From: ELB16-189 sp018266435
Lineage (GTDB): Bacteria > Bacteroidota > Bacteroidia > Cytophagales > Cyclobacteriaceae
Assembly (NCBI GenBank): GCA_030123525.1
Contig: CP126125.1
Span: 2,480,001 to 2,544,000 of the forward strand
DNA: 64,000 nt
Reading direction: 5' to 3'
Each line of letters starts with the position of its first letter. Within the stretch, counting starts at the first letter, position 1. Made by a program: the position numbers and the translations under genes. This document shows, in pieces, positions 33,860 through 42,712 of this stretch. The notes under the pieces were generated by a model that did no database searches, was not told where the DNA came from, and saw only the letters and a list, made by a program, of their open reading frames with translations.

Positions 33860-35410
33860 TCAGAGGCCTCGCTTTACTTTTGATTTAATACCAAAACCGG
33901 TTTCGCCCTTGGTATCACCGGTAAAATCCATCATTTCAATGGCTTGCTCGCGGTGTGCTGCCGGAATGACAAAGCGTTCTTCAAACTTTGGAAGCGAGGT
34001 GAGTGCATAAATGGCATCGGCAGTTTCAGCGGTAAGGCCGGCCTCTTTCAAAACTTTTTCAGCTTTTTCATGGCTCACATCTCCAACAGTAACTCTTCTG
34101 CGATGAATGCGTACGGCCATCAGTTTTTTCCACTTGTCTTTAATGACATCTTCATCGCCTGCGCTAAGTAAGTTGGCAATGTATTTTAACGGGAAGCGTA
34201 TCTGATCGAGTGTTCCCCACAGTTCTTTCGTGCTGGTATCGTAAAGCCAGTTGTCATTCCATTTTTTTGCAACCGGACTTACTTTTTCCAGTTGCTCTTT
34301 GTGGTCTACTTTTTTAACGGTGGCCATTACCGGCAGCAACGGTGGAACATAAAATAACATGGGCAGGGTACGAAATTCCGGATGCAAGGGCAAGGCGAGT
34401 CCCCATTGTTTTACAAACTTGTACACCGGAGAAAATTGTGCAGCATGAATGGTAGAATCGGCTACGCCATTCTTCTTAGCGGCTTCAATCACTTTTTCAT
34501 CGAAGGGATCGAGAATGATGTTTAATTGGTTTTTTATTAAATCCTTTTCATCTGAACTTGCTGCCTCCTCAATTTTTGAGGAATCGTACAACAGTACCCC
34601 CAAATACCGGATTCTACCCACACAGGAGTGCATGCAGGCGGGAGCCAGGCCGGCTTCAATGCGAGGGTAACACAGAATGCATTTCTCTGACTTGCCGGTG
34701 TACCAGTTGTAATACGATTTTTTATACGGACAGGCGGTTACACACATTCTCCAGGCGCGGCACACTTCCTGGTTGATGAGCACCACGCCATCTTCACCTC
34801 GTTTATAAATCGCTCCGGAAGGGCAAGAAGCTACACAAGCCGGGTTCAAACAATGATTACAAATCCTGGGAAGATAGAAGAACGCCATTTTCTCTAATTG
34901 AAACATTACCTCCTGTTCTTCAGGTGAAATATTTTTCATGTTGGGGTCATGACGGGCGTAGTCGGGCGTACCGCCCAAATCATCGTCCCAGTTAGGCCCC
35001 ATTTTGATGTCGATTGGTTTTCCTGTTATTAATGAAACAGGGCGGGCAGTTGGCTGATCATCTCCTTCGGGAGATTCAATCAGGTCAAGGTATTTATACG
35101 TAAAAGGTTCGTAGTAATCATCAATGACCGGAAGATTAGGATTGTAAAAGATATTGACCAGCCCGCGTCTTTTGCCGGCCCCTTTCAGGTGGATGCTGCC
35201 ATTTTTCTTTTCCCATCCTCCTTTGTAAATATCCTGATCTTCCCATTTAGTAGGATAGCCCGTGCCGGGTTTGGTCTCTACGTTGTTCCACCACATGTAT
35301 TCTGCTCCTTTACGATCGGTCCAGATGTTTTTGCACGCAATGGAACAAGTATGGCACCCGATGCATTTATCCAGATGAAAGACCATGGCTATTTGTGAGC
35401 GAACGTCCAT
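33860..35410 (-). CDS. narH: Respiratory nitrate reductase beta subunit NarH
   Basis: A 516-residue iron-sulfur subunit that links NarI to NarG. Cysteines form four ferredoxin-like groups: CIGCHTCSIAC, CNHCLNPACVASC, CRAWRMCVTAC and CILC/CMHSC. The tryptophan in CRAWRMC replaces the cysteine that would complete a cubane, as in E. coli NarH, so this centre should be 3Fe-4S and the other three 4Fe-4S. Full length for the family; starts 44 bases after narG. Confidence 0.95.
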   Translation of the reverse strand: MDVRSQIAMVFHLDKCIGCHTCSIACKNIWTDRKGAEYMWWNNVETKPGTGYPTKWEDQDIYKGGWEKKNGSIHLKGAGKRRGLVNIFYNPNLPVIDDYYEPFTYKYLDLIESPEGDDQPTARPVSLITGKPIDIKMGPNWDDDLGGTPDYARHDPNMKNISPEEQEVMFQLEKMAFFYLPRICNHCLNPACVASCPSGAIYKRGEDGVVLINQEVCRAWRMCVTACPYKKSYYNWYTGKSEKCILCYPRIEAGLAPACMHSCVGRIRYLGVLLYDSSKIEEAASSDEKDLIKNQLNIILDPFDEKVIEAAKKNGVADSTIHAAQFSPVYKFVKQWGLALPLHPEFRTLPMLFYVPPLLPVMATVKKVDHKEQLEKVSPVAKKWNDNWLYDTSTKELWGTLDQIRFPLKYIANLLSAGDEDVIKDKWKKLMAVRIHRRRVTVGDVSHEKAEKVLKEAGLTAETADAIYALTSLPKFEERFVIPAAHREQAIEMMDFTGDTKGETGFGIKSKVKRGL

Positions 35411-35454
35411 AATTGAAGATTTTAAGGTTCAGAGTTTCATTTTTCAGAATAAGG

Positions 35455-38400
35455 TTACCATACTAATTTTTCCATTTTTTTCACCACAACGTGGGTATCG
35501 CGTTGTGGGGCTACCGGCCCCCAATAATTAAAGTGATAAGAGAACTGACCATACCCCCCATTGAGGTAATTGGGTTTGAGGTGCACACGGGTTACGCTGT
35601 TGTGGCCGCCACCTCTGCGGTTTCCTCGTAATTGTGATTTAGGTATTCCCACGGTTCTTTCGGGTACGTGATAGACGATACAAACACCCGGGGGTATTCT
35701 TGAACTGACTACTGCCCGCGTAACATACACGCCATGATCGTTGTGCACCTCTACCCAGTCATTGTCTTTGATGCCCAGTTCTTCTGCATCCACTTCACTG
35801 AGCCAGCAGGGTTCAATACCACGCGATAATGTGAGCATTCTCAGGTTTTCCATGTAGGTAGAGTGGATGTGCCATTTGCCGTGCGGGGTGAGGTAGTTGA
35901 GCGCTTTGGCTTTTCCTTTTTTCCAGGTCTCACGCAAGTCGCCATACACTTCCGGGCAGGGAGCAGGTTTAAAGGTGGGTAAGTGCTCACCGTAAGCGAT
36001 GTATAATTCCTGATCAAGATAAAAATGCTGTCTTCCGGTAAGCGTTCGCCACGGAACCAACCGCTCAACATTATATGTGTAAGCTGAGTAGGCCCGGCCG
36101 TTATTCATCAACCCTGACCAGACAGGGGAGGTGTTGTACCTGTGCGGCTTGGCCAACAAATCAGCGTAACGAATCCGAACATCGCGGCTGCCCTCAGAAA
36201 GATCGGCAAGGATAAGCCCGGTCTTTTGTTCCATGTATTGGTAGGCCTTTTCGGTAAGTTTTCCGTTGGTCAGTGTTGAGAGGTGCAGCACGGCATTAGC
36301 TGCCCACTCATCTTCTTGAATGGAAGGAAGTGTTTTGCCTTGAAATTTCCGCTGGTGAAAATGATGAGACGTGCACATCTCATCGTATTCTTCCTTGCAG
36401 AGGTAGTGATTTCCATGTGCTCCCAATCCTTTTTCGCGAATGGCTTCTCCTAACGTGATAAATTTTTCATAGAGATGGGTGTAGTCTCGTTCTACTACGG
36501 TTAGCTTGTGCATAGACTTGCCCGGTACAACTTCACACTCACCTTTGTACCAGTCTTTAATGACGGGCTGAGTTACCTCATCCGGAGAGTCATGCGAAAG
36601 GGGAGTGGTCACAACATCTTTTTGTACTTCTGAAAAATATTTTTTGGCGAGTTCACTAGTTGCTTTAGCTAAGTGTTTGAAAATATCCCAATCGGTTTTA
36701 GATTCCCAAACAGGTGCAACGGCTTGCCCGAGCGGATGGATAAATGAATGAAGATCTGTTGAATTCAGATCGGCTTTTTCGTACCAAGAGGCTGCCGGAA
36801 GAACAATGTCAGAATAGAGCGCAGAAGAATCCATGCGGAAATTAAGATCTACCACCAGATCCATTTTTCCTACCGGAGCCATGTCGTGCCATTTTACTTC
36901 TTGCGGCTTTTCTTCTGCATCGGTGCCGATGGCATTGTTGTGTGTTCCTAAATAATGTTTCAGTGCATACTCATGGCCTTTCATGCTGGCGAGCAGCGCA
37001 TTGCCACGCCAGATGTACCACACACGCGGAAAGTTTTCTTCCGCATCCGGATCGCTTACCGAATACTTTAGTTCTTTTAGTTTAAGTTTTTCAAGAACAT
37101 AGTTTTTAATATCATCGTCTGTTTTGGCTCCGTTGGCAATAGCCTGTTTTGAAAGTTCTAACGTGTTCTCGTTAAACTGCGGGTAGTAAGGCATCCACCC
37201 GTTTCTTACTGAAGTGAAAATAGTATCAGCCACGTGCTTGTCAGTCCATTTATTTTCAGGCACGGTATTGTATTTGGCATAGTGGCCATCGTACCGGTAT
37301 TGGCAGGTGTTGATGTAATGCCAAAGTGGTGCTTGCTGCAGTCTTGACACCGGCACCCAGTCTTTAGCAAACGCAATGGCTGACCACGAGTCAACCGGTG
37401 CCAGCTTTTCCTGACCAACGTAATGGTTTAGTCCGCCACCGTTTTTACCAATGCACCCACAAAGCATCAGTGCCATGGCGCCAGCGCGATACATCAGGTT
37501 TTGATGATACCAGTGATTGACACCGGCACCTACCAGAATGATGCATTTTCCCCCGGTGGTGTTGGCGGTGTCTGCCCATTCACGGGCAAATTGTAAAACC
37601 GTTTTAGAATCAATGCCGGTAAAAATTTCTTGCCAGGCCGGTGTATAGGCAGCATTTGCATCAGTATAGTCTGCCGGGTATTGACCATCCAGGTTTCGCC
37701 CCACACCGTACTGTGCCATGATTAAATCGTATACTGTGGTAACAGGTATTTTGCCGTTGACGGTATCAAGCCATTTTATCGGCACGCCACGCTGTGTTTT
37801 TTTTGCGAGTCCAAATTCTGTAAACTCCACCTGAAACACCTCGTCTTTTTTGTTTAAGAAGGTAAGAAGCGGGTTGTAGGTAAGGTCTGTTTCACCGCAT
37901 TCGTATTTCATATTCCATTTGCCACCATTCTTATCCCAACGGTAGCCCATGGTGCCTTTGGGCACTACATAATTTCCGGTTAGTTCATCCACGGATAAAA
38001 ATTTCCAGTCTCCGTTTTCAATGTCTTTCCATTTAGAAAGTTCATTGGCGCGAACCAAACGCCCCGGTGTGTAGGTGTTGCCCGTTTTATCCAAATGAAC
38101 AAGCATGGGGCTGTCGGTATATCTTTTTACATAATCAATAAAATATGGCGTTTGTTTTTCGTAATGATATTCTTTTAGAATGACGTGCGTGGCAGCCATC
38201 CAAAAGGCGGCATCGCTTCCGGCATGGAGCGGAATCCATTGGTCAGCGTACTTGCAGAGTTGGCTGAAGTCAGGAGAAAACACAACTGCCTTGGTTCCAT
38301 TGTGACGCGACTCAGCGAAGAAGTGACAATCGGGGGTTCGGGTCATATTCAGGTTGGTGCCCATGTCGGCAATCATTTTGGCATTGTACCAGTCAGCACT

Positions 38401-39072
38401 TTCGCACACATCGGTTTGTTCGCCCCATATTTCAGGAAACGCGGGGGGCAGGTCGCAGTACCAATCGTAGAAACTCAGGTTTACTCCACCAAACAGTTGT
38501 AGAAATCTTGCTCCTGAAGCATAGCTGAGCATGGACATAGCCGGGATGGGCGAGAAACCAATTACCCGGTCGGGTCCATATTTTTTTGCCGTATAAATAT
38601 TTGCTGCAGCCATAATTTCTAACACTTCATCCCATGATGCTCTTCTGAAGCCTCCTTTCCCTCTCATGTTTTGATACCGGCCTCGTTTTTGTTTGTCGTT
38701 CTGAAGATTTTCCCAGGCTTTCACCGGGTCACCACCGGCTTTTATTTTTTCTACCCTGAAAATATCGAGCAGCGAACCTCTGATGAGTGGATATTTAATT
38801 CGCAGCGGGCTATACAAATACCACGAATAAGAAATTCCTCTTTGACATCCGCGTGGTTCGTAGGGTGGCAAGTTGTTATCCAGCAAAGGGTAATCCAGTT
38901 GCTGGGTTTCAAATACTACAATTCCTTCTTTTACATGAATTTGCCAGGAGCAACCTCCGGTACAATTTACACCGTGTGTGCTGCGCACCACACGATCGTG
39001 CTGAAAACGGTTACGGTAAAACTCTTCCCATTTGCGGGTTTTAGGCGAGATGATGTTTGTAATCCAACTCAT
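35455..39072 (-). CDS. narG: Respiratory nitrate reductase alpha subunit NarG
   Basis: A 1205-residue bis-MGD molybdoenzyme that reduces nitrate to nitrite. The N-terminal FS0 cluster ligands have the NarG pattern H-x3-C-x3-C-x34-C (His33, Cys37, Cys41, Cys76). The Mo-ligand aspartate is in YDWYCDLPPAFPEIW, followed by EQTDVCESADWYNAK; NLNMTRTPDCHF follows. No twin-arginine signal is seen; the N-terminus WEEFYRNRFQHDRVVR corresponds to the remnant in cytoplasmic NarG enzymes. The active site should therefore face the cytoplasm, in line with the need for NarK. Confidence 0.96.
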   Translation of the reverse strand: MSWITNIISPKTRKWEEFYRNRFQHDRVVRSTHGVNCTGGCSWQIHVKEGIVVFETQQLDYPLLDNNLPPYEPRGCQRGISYSWYLYSPLRIKYPLIRGSLLDIFRVEKIKAGGDPVKAWENLQNDKQKRGRYQNMRGKGGFRRASWDEVLEIMAAANIYTAKKYGPDRVIGFSPIPAMSMLSYASGARFLQLFGGVNLSFYDWYCDLPPAFPEIWGEQTDVCESADWYNAKMIADMGTNLNMTRTPDCHFFAESRHNGTKAVVFSPDFSQLCKYADQWIPLHAGSDAAFWMAATHVILKEYHYEKQTPYFIDYVKRYTDSPMLVHLDKTGNTYTPGRLVRANELSKWKDIENGDWKFLSVDELTGNYVVPKGTMGYRWDKNGGKWNMKYECGETDLTYNPLLTFLNKKDEVFQVEFTEFGLAKKTQRGVPIKWLDTVNGKIPVTTVYDLIMAQYGVGRNLDGQYPADYTDANAAYTPAWQEIFTGIDSKTVLQFAREWADTANTTGGKCIILVGAGVNHWYHQNLMYRAGAMALMLCGCIGKNGGGLNHYVGQEKLAPVDSWSAIAFAKDWVPVSRLQQAPLWHYINTCQYRYDGHYAKYNTVPENKWTDKHVADTIFTSVRNGWMPYYPQFNENTLELSKQAIANGAKTDDDIKNYVLEKLKLKELKYSVSDPDAEENFPRVWYIWRGNALLASMKGHEYALKHYLGTHNNAIGTDAEEKPQEVKWHDMAPVGKMDLVVDLNFRMDSSALYSDIVLPAASWYEKADLNSTDLHSFIHPLGQAVAPVWESKTDWDIFKHLAKATSELAKKYFSEVQKDVVTTPLSHDSPDEVTQPVIKDWYKGECEVVPGKSMHKLTVVERDYTHLYEKFITLGEAIREKGLGAHGNHYLCKEEYDEMCTSHHFHQRKFQGKTLPSIQEDEWAANAVLHLSTLTNGKLTEKAYQYMEQKTGLILADLSEGSRDVRIRYADLLAKPHRYNTSPVWSGLMNNGRAYSAYTYNVERLVPWRTLTGRQHFYLDQELYIAYGEHLPTFKPAPCPEVYGDLRETWKKGKAKALNYLTPHGKWHIHSTYMENLRMLTLSRGIEPCWLSEVDAEELGIKDNDWVEVHNDHGVYVTRAVVSSRIPPGVCIVYHVPERTVGIPKSQLRGNRRGGGHNSVTRVHLKPNYLNGGYGQFSYHFNYWGPVAPQRDTHVVVKKMEKLVW

Positions 39073-39133
39073 GATATTAATGGTATGTGTTAACTAATGC
39101 GTACCAATTTTAATCAGCTGTGCCCTCGGTTAT

Positions 39134-39967
39134 TTATGCTGATTTTATTTGTCGCTTGAAAACGAAAAAATTTACCGGCAACTTTTTTCTTTTTACCCAA
39201 AAAACTGAATACAGCGCCAGTAGAATCAAGATGCCACACGCTCCGCCTATCAGCAAATAGTTTCCAACCGAACCGAAAACATCGGCTGGGTCTTGCTTGT
39301 CAGCATCGGTTAAAAAAGCAGTGAGGTCTGCAATTTCTTGTTGAGTTACCGGTTTGGAGGAATAAGTTTCTTTCATTTGAGGGAATGGTAACCCGGAAAT
39401 AATTGCTGTTACACCCGAGGCCGACAGCCTGCCCACGGCATGCGTAAGATCTTTCCCTAAAGCACCTCCGCTGAGGAATCCTTTCCTGTCTACATTATGG
39501 CATGAGTTGCAAGCTGCACCCTGATTGACAAAGCGTATGTTTCCTATAAATAATTCTTGCCCCCGCTTGCTGTCACCGGGTGGCATGGCAGCGCTTGCAG
39601 TTGTGGGTTCAGGGGCAGCACTTTGTTCCTGTATGTAGGCAATGACTCCTTTTATTTCATCCGTGCTGAGATTAGGGTGATCGGGCATGGGCATCTGGTT
39701 AAATGCTTTAAAGAGCGAGTCAGCGTATTTATCGCCCGATTTTATAACCGTTTGAGAGGATTTAATAAAGTTAATAATCCACTCTTGCTGATGCCTGTTT
39801 TGCACATTGGCCAGGTCAGGCCCTACTAATTTTCCTTTGCCTATGGTGTGGCAAGCCACGCAGGTCTCTTTAAAAACTGTTTCACCGTTTTTTTGTGCCC
39901 AAACAGATGTGATAGAAAGCAGAAAATATGCTGTGGTCAGGATAAAATAAGTGCATGCAATTTTCAT
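39134..39967 (-). CDS. Membrane-anchored dihaem cytochrome c preceding narG (NarC-like)
   Basis: A 277-residue exported cytochrome with a signal peptide (about 1-25), two class I c-type haem domains and one C-terminal membrane helix (about 235-258). The haem sites are CVACH (residues 36-40) and CNSCH (153-157). Likely sixth ligands are methionines in MPMPDHP and FPQMKETY. A proline/alanine linker joins the domains. The ATG at 39967 is preferred to a TTG at 39976. In Thermus a similar dihaem cytochrome (NarC) opens the nar operon and serves electron transfer to and from the reductase; an equal role here is inferred from position. Confidence 0.9.
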   Translation of the reverse strand: MKIACTYFILTTAYFLLSITSVWAQKNGETVFKETCVACHTIGKGKLVGPDLANVQNRHQQEWIINFIKSSQTVIKSGDKYADSLFKAFNQMPMPDHPNLSTDEIKGVIAYIQEQSAAPEPTTASAAMPPGDSKRGQELFIGNIRFVNQGAACNSCHNVDRKGFLSGGALGKDLTHAVGRLSASGVTAIISGLPFPQMKETYSSKPVTQQEIADLTAFLTDADKQDPADVFGSVGNYLLIGGACGILILLALYSVFWVKRKKLPVNFFVFKRQIKSA

Positions 39968-40059
39968 AGTCTGCAAATTTTATGAGTTTAAAAAATCTGC
40001 GGCTTGTGCTCATAATAGCTGATGGTGCACAAACTGGTTCTTGCTGAATAAATACAAGA

Positions 40060-40067
40060 CAAATTTA
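40060..40067 (-). promoter_or_regulatory. Bacteroidota-type -7 promoter element (TAAATTTG) for the cyc-nar operon
   Basis: On the minus strand the sequence reads TAAATTTG, a perfect TAnnTTTG match about 93 bases before the cytochrome ATG. It is the best promoter candidate for the nitrate reductase operon and lies directly beside the inverted repeat at 40071-40102. Confidence 0.5.
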
Positions 40068-40070
40068 TCT

Positions 40071-40102
40071 TTTGATTTAGCCTGCCGGCTGATTAAATCA
40101 AA
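40071..40102. promoter_or_regulatory. Inverted repeat upstream of the cyc-nar operon, candidate Crp/Fnr operator
   Basis: TTTGATTTA (40071-40079) and TAAATCAAA (40094-40102) are exact inverted copies. The right part also reads on the minus strand as TTGAT-TTA-ATCAG, an FNR-box-like palindrome with spacing 3 rather than the usual 4. Its centre is about 40 bases before the predicted transcription start, the class II activator position. The Crp/Fnr gene lies immediately upstream. Confidence 0.45.
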
Positions 40103-40150
40103 TTAATATGCCGGTAATTACGATTTCGTATTTTTTTGAAATGGGCTGTT

Positions 40151-40873
40151 TTACTTTCGTACTTCGGGCGATGACGAATGACTGGTAACTGCCTGCAGCC
40201 TGACAATATTGAGGTAATTGAATTTTTTGGCGGCACACTTGATCATTCCCTCCTTCTCAAAATCTTTCAGTGTTTTTGAAACCTGTTCCTTGGTGGTGCC
40301 GGCCAGGTCAGCAATATCTTGCCGACAGAAACTGATTCGAAAGCTTTGTTTTTTTTCTTCGTATTGATAAGCCTCGGCAAGCAGAAGAAGAGCCTCGGCC
40401 ATTTTTTCCCTTACAGTTTTGTGTGCCAGGTAAACTGCTTTTCTTTCTACCTGTTCTAACTCAACTAAATACTGGTTCACCACCTGTTGCTTAAGCATCG
40501 GGCTTTTGCAGATTATTTCATTAAAGAGATCATACGGAATGTAGCAATACTGTACCTCAGATGTAGCGGTGGCTGAGCAACTGTGAAAGGTATGCCGTGC
40601 ATTTACCCGATGCCCAAATATAGCCCCTTTGCCAGCAATGCGAAGGATCAGCGGCCTGCTCAGTTTGCCATTTAGTTCTACCTTCAGAAATCCTTTTTTG
40701 ATAAAGCAAACACCCAAAATTGGGTCACCTTCAGAAAAAAGCCTTTCTCCTTTTTGTAATGACCGCGAAAGTTTGTAGGCACTAATGGCTGCGAGTGTTT
40801 TTGTATCGCAAGTGTCAAGGATAGAACAACTCCTTACTTTGCAGGTGATGCAATCATGTGGGGTGACGGCCAT
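40151..40873 (-). CDS. Crp/Fnr-family regulator with N-terminal cysteine cluster
   Basis: A 240-residue activator. Residues 1-25 hold four cysteines (8, 11, 16, 22: C-x2-C-x4-C-x5-C), arranged like an FNR iron-sulfur site, although true FNR takes its fourth ligand from the core. A cNMP-like beta-roll (about 28-120), dimerisation helix and winged helix-turn-helix follow. The recognition helix reads TTKEQVSKTLKDFE, with Glu-x-x-Ser-Lys where FNR has Glu-x-x-Ser-Arg. It lies next to the nar operon on the same strand, so it is the likely oxygen- or NO-responsive regulator. Oxygen sensing is inference. Confidence 0.9.
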   Translation of the reverse strand: MAVTPHDCITCKVRSCSILDTCDTKTLAAISAYKLSRSLQKGERLFSEGDPILGVCFIKKGFLKVELNGKLSRPLILRIAGKGAIFGHRVNARHTFHSCSATATSEVQYCYIPYDLFNEIICKSPMLKQQVVNQYLVELEQVERKAVYLAHKTVREKMAEALLLLAEAYQYEEKKQSFRISFCRQDIADLAGTTKEQVSKTLKDFEKEGMIKCAAKKFNYLNIVRLQAVTSHSSSPEVRK

Positions 40874-41139
40874 TGCGCAGGAAATGTTTTTTTTACATGA
40901 AAAAAGTATTGTAAAGTTCCTTTTTTGTCTAATTTATTTTATGATCCTCATCAGTTGGCAACCTGATTTATGTTTCACTTCCATATTTACTTCAATTGAA
41001 CATAAACAGGCAGGTATATCTTTATTAAAGAGCATACCCCGTGGCTGAAACTGAAAAACTCTTATTCCAAAAGGTGATGAGTGGTTTGTAATTGATGCGC
41101 AGAATACAAAAATTTGTTTAAGACAAAAGATACCTCCTC

Positions 41140-42648
41140 ATGAAAAAAACATCATTACTTATTCTCTTTCTTTCGCTTGGCCTGGCAGTTGCCGCGCAGA
41201 CCGAACTGCTCAAACCGGAAAGCAAACCTATTTCGGAAGGAGAAATCTCCGCCACCCAACAATCAGTAAAAATCAATAATGTGGTTATTCCGCTCACGGC
41301 AAAATGCGGCACCATGCAATTGCGTGATGAGAATAATGACCCCATTGCCTTGTTTGGGTTTACCAGTTACATTAAGAATAATGGGGGTAACCGGCCCATT
41401 ATATTTTCTTACAATGGAGGCCCGGGCTCCTCTTCTTATTGGCTTCACATGGGCGTAATGGGGCCTAAAAGAATTGTGGTAAATGACCCACAAATTACAC
41501 CTGATGCTCCTTATAAACTGGTGAACAATGATTATTCAATTCTCGATGTAGCTGACCTGGTGATGATAGACCCGGTGGGAACAGGGTTAAGTGTGCCGGT
41601 GGGTAAAGCTAAGTTTGAAGATTTTTGGGGTGTAGATCAAGATATTCGCAGCATTAGCCTTTTCATTCGCCAGTTTTTAATTGAGAACGACCGGATGAAT
41701 TCACCCAAATACCTGGTGGGCGAAAGCTATGGCACATTTCGCAATGCTGGGGTGATGAACAGACTGTTGGAACAAGGCATTGCCATGAATGGAGTGGTAA
41801 TGGTGTCGGCAGTTTTTGATTTGCGCACATTGCTCTTTCCGCCCAACGAAGACCTGAGTTACCTTGTTCACTTCCCCACTTATGCCGCCACTGCCTGGTA
41901 CCATAATAAAATTGCTAACAAACCCCCGCTCGAACAATTTGTAAATGAGGTAAGGACCTTTACAGAAAAAGAATACATGCCGGCACTTTACAAAGGCGAC
42001 AGGCTCACAAAAGATGAAAGAAATTCGATAGCCAATAAGTTGGCAGCCTACTCAGGTTTAACTGCAGATTATTGGCAACGTGCCGACCTTCGTGTGCAGG
42101 CAGGAGAATTTTTTGCCGAACTCCTGCGTGCAGAGGGCAGCACGGTAGGTCGCCTGGACTCCCGCTACAAAGGCATTAACCCCGACTTGCTGGCTCAGTT
42201 TGCAAATGATGACCCACAAAGTACGGCTATATCTCCCGCCTTTACGGCCGGCTTCCTGCACTACCTGCACAACGATTTGAAGGTGAGCAAAAAACTTAAT
42301 TATACCACCAGTGCCGGCTCACGTGCCGGGTTTAAATGGGATTGGAAGCATGAGGGCAATATGTTATGGGGATCTTCTGCGGCTATTAACACCGGCATTG
42401 ACATGGCAAATGCCATGAGCAAAGACCCCAATGTGAAGGTGATGATCCTGAATGGCTATTTTGATGTTGCTACTGTATTTTATGGAGTGGAGCATACCAT
42501 AGACCACCTGGGATTGAGAAAGGAAATCAAAGACAACATCATTATGAAATACTATGAAGCGGGGCACATGATGTATATCCACCAGCCTTCACTAGAAAAG
42601 TTTAAGAAAGATGTGGCTGAACTGATTCAGGCAACGAGCCATCAATAA
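41140..42648 (+). CDS. S10 family serine carboxypeptidase-like protein, exported
   Basis: A 502-residue secreted alpha/beta-hydrolase-fold peptidase of the S10 family. A signal peptide (1-20, ending VAAQ) is followed by the oxyanion motif NGGPGSSSYW, the nucleophile VGESYGT (Ser196), a late aspartate in ILNGYFDVAT and the histidine in EAGHMMY. Members remove C-terminal residues from peptides. The 266-base upstream region is shared with the divergent Crp/Fnr gene. A strong terminator-like hairpin follows the gene. Confidence 0.9.
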   Translation: MKKTSLLILFLSLGLAVAAQTELLKPESKPISEGEISATQQSVKINNVVIPLTAKCGTMQLRDENNDPIALFGFTSYIKNNGGNRPIIFSYNGGPGSSSYWLHMGVMGPKRIVVNDPQITPDAPYKLVNNDYSILDVADLVMIDPVGTGLSVPVGKAKFEDFWGVDQDIRSISLFIRQFLIENDRMNSPKYLVGESYGTFRNAGVMNRLLEQGIAMNGVVMVSAVFDLRTLLFPPNEDLSYLVHFPTYAATAWYHNKIANKPPLEQFVNEVRTFTEKEYMPALYKGDRLTKDERNSIANKLAAYSGLTADYWQRADLRVQAGEFFAELLRAEGSTVGRLDSRYKGINPDLLAQFANDDPQSTAISPAFTAGFLHYLHNDLKVSKKLNYTTSAGSRAGFKWDWKHEGNMLWGSSAAINTGIDMANAMSKDPNVKVMILNGYFDVATVFYGVEHTIDHLGLRKEIKDNIIMKYYEAGHMMYIHQPSLEKFKKDVAELIQATSHQ

Positions 42649-42664
42649 TTACATTTGCAGTAAC

Positions 42665-42699
42665 AGAAAAGAGTCAACCGAAGGAGTTGACTCTTTTCT
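42665..42699. terminator. Bidirectional rho-independent terminator
   Basis: AGAAAAGAGTCAAC (42665-42678) pairs exactly with GTTGACTCTTTTCT (42686-42699) around a 7-base loop, with T-rich arms on both strands. It lies between the convergent S10 peptidase and MFS genes and can stop both. Confidence 0.9.
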
Positions 42700-42712
42700 T
42701 TAGTACGGTATC

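Noticed and set aside
35455..39072. Periplasmic-facing NarG with twin-arginine signal (archaeal-type pNar)
   Set aside because: No RRxFxK motif precedes the cluster ligands; the N-terminus matches cytoplasmic NarG, and a NarK transporter is present.
38671..39093. 140-codon plus-strand frame over the start of narG
   Set aside because: It covers the NarG cluster-ligand region on the other strand and has no plausible protein features.
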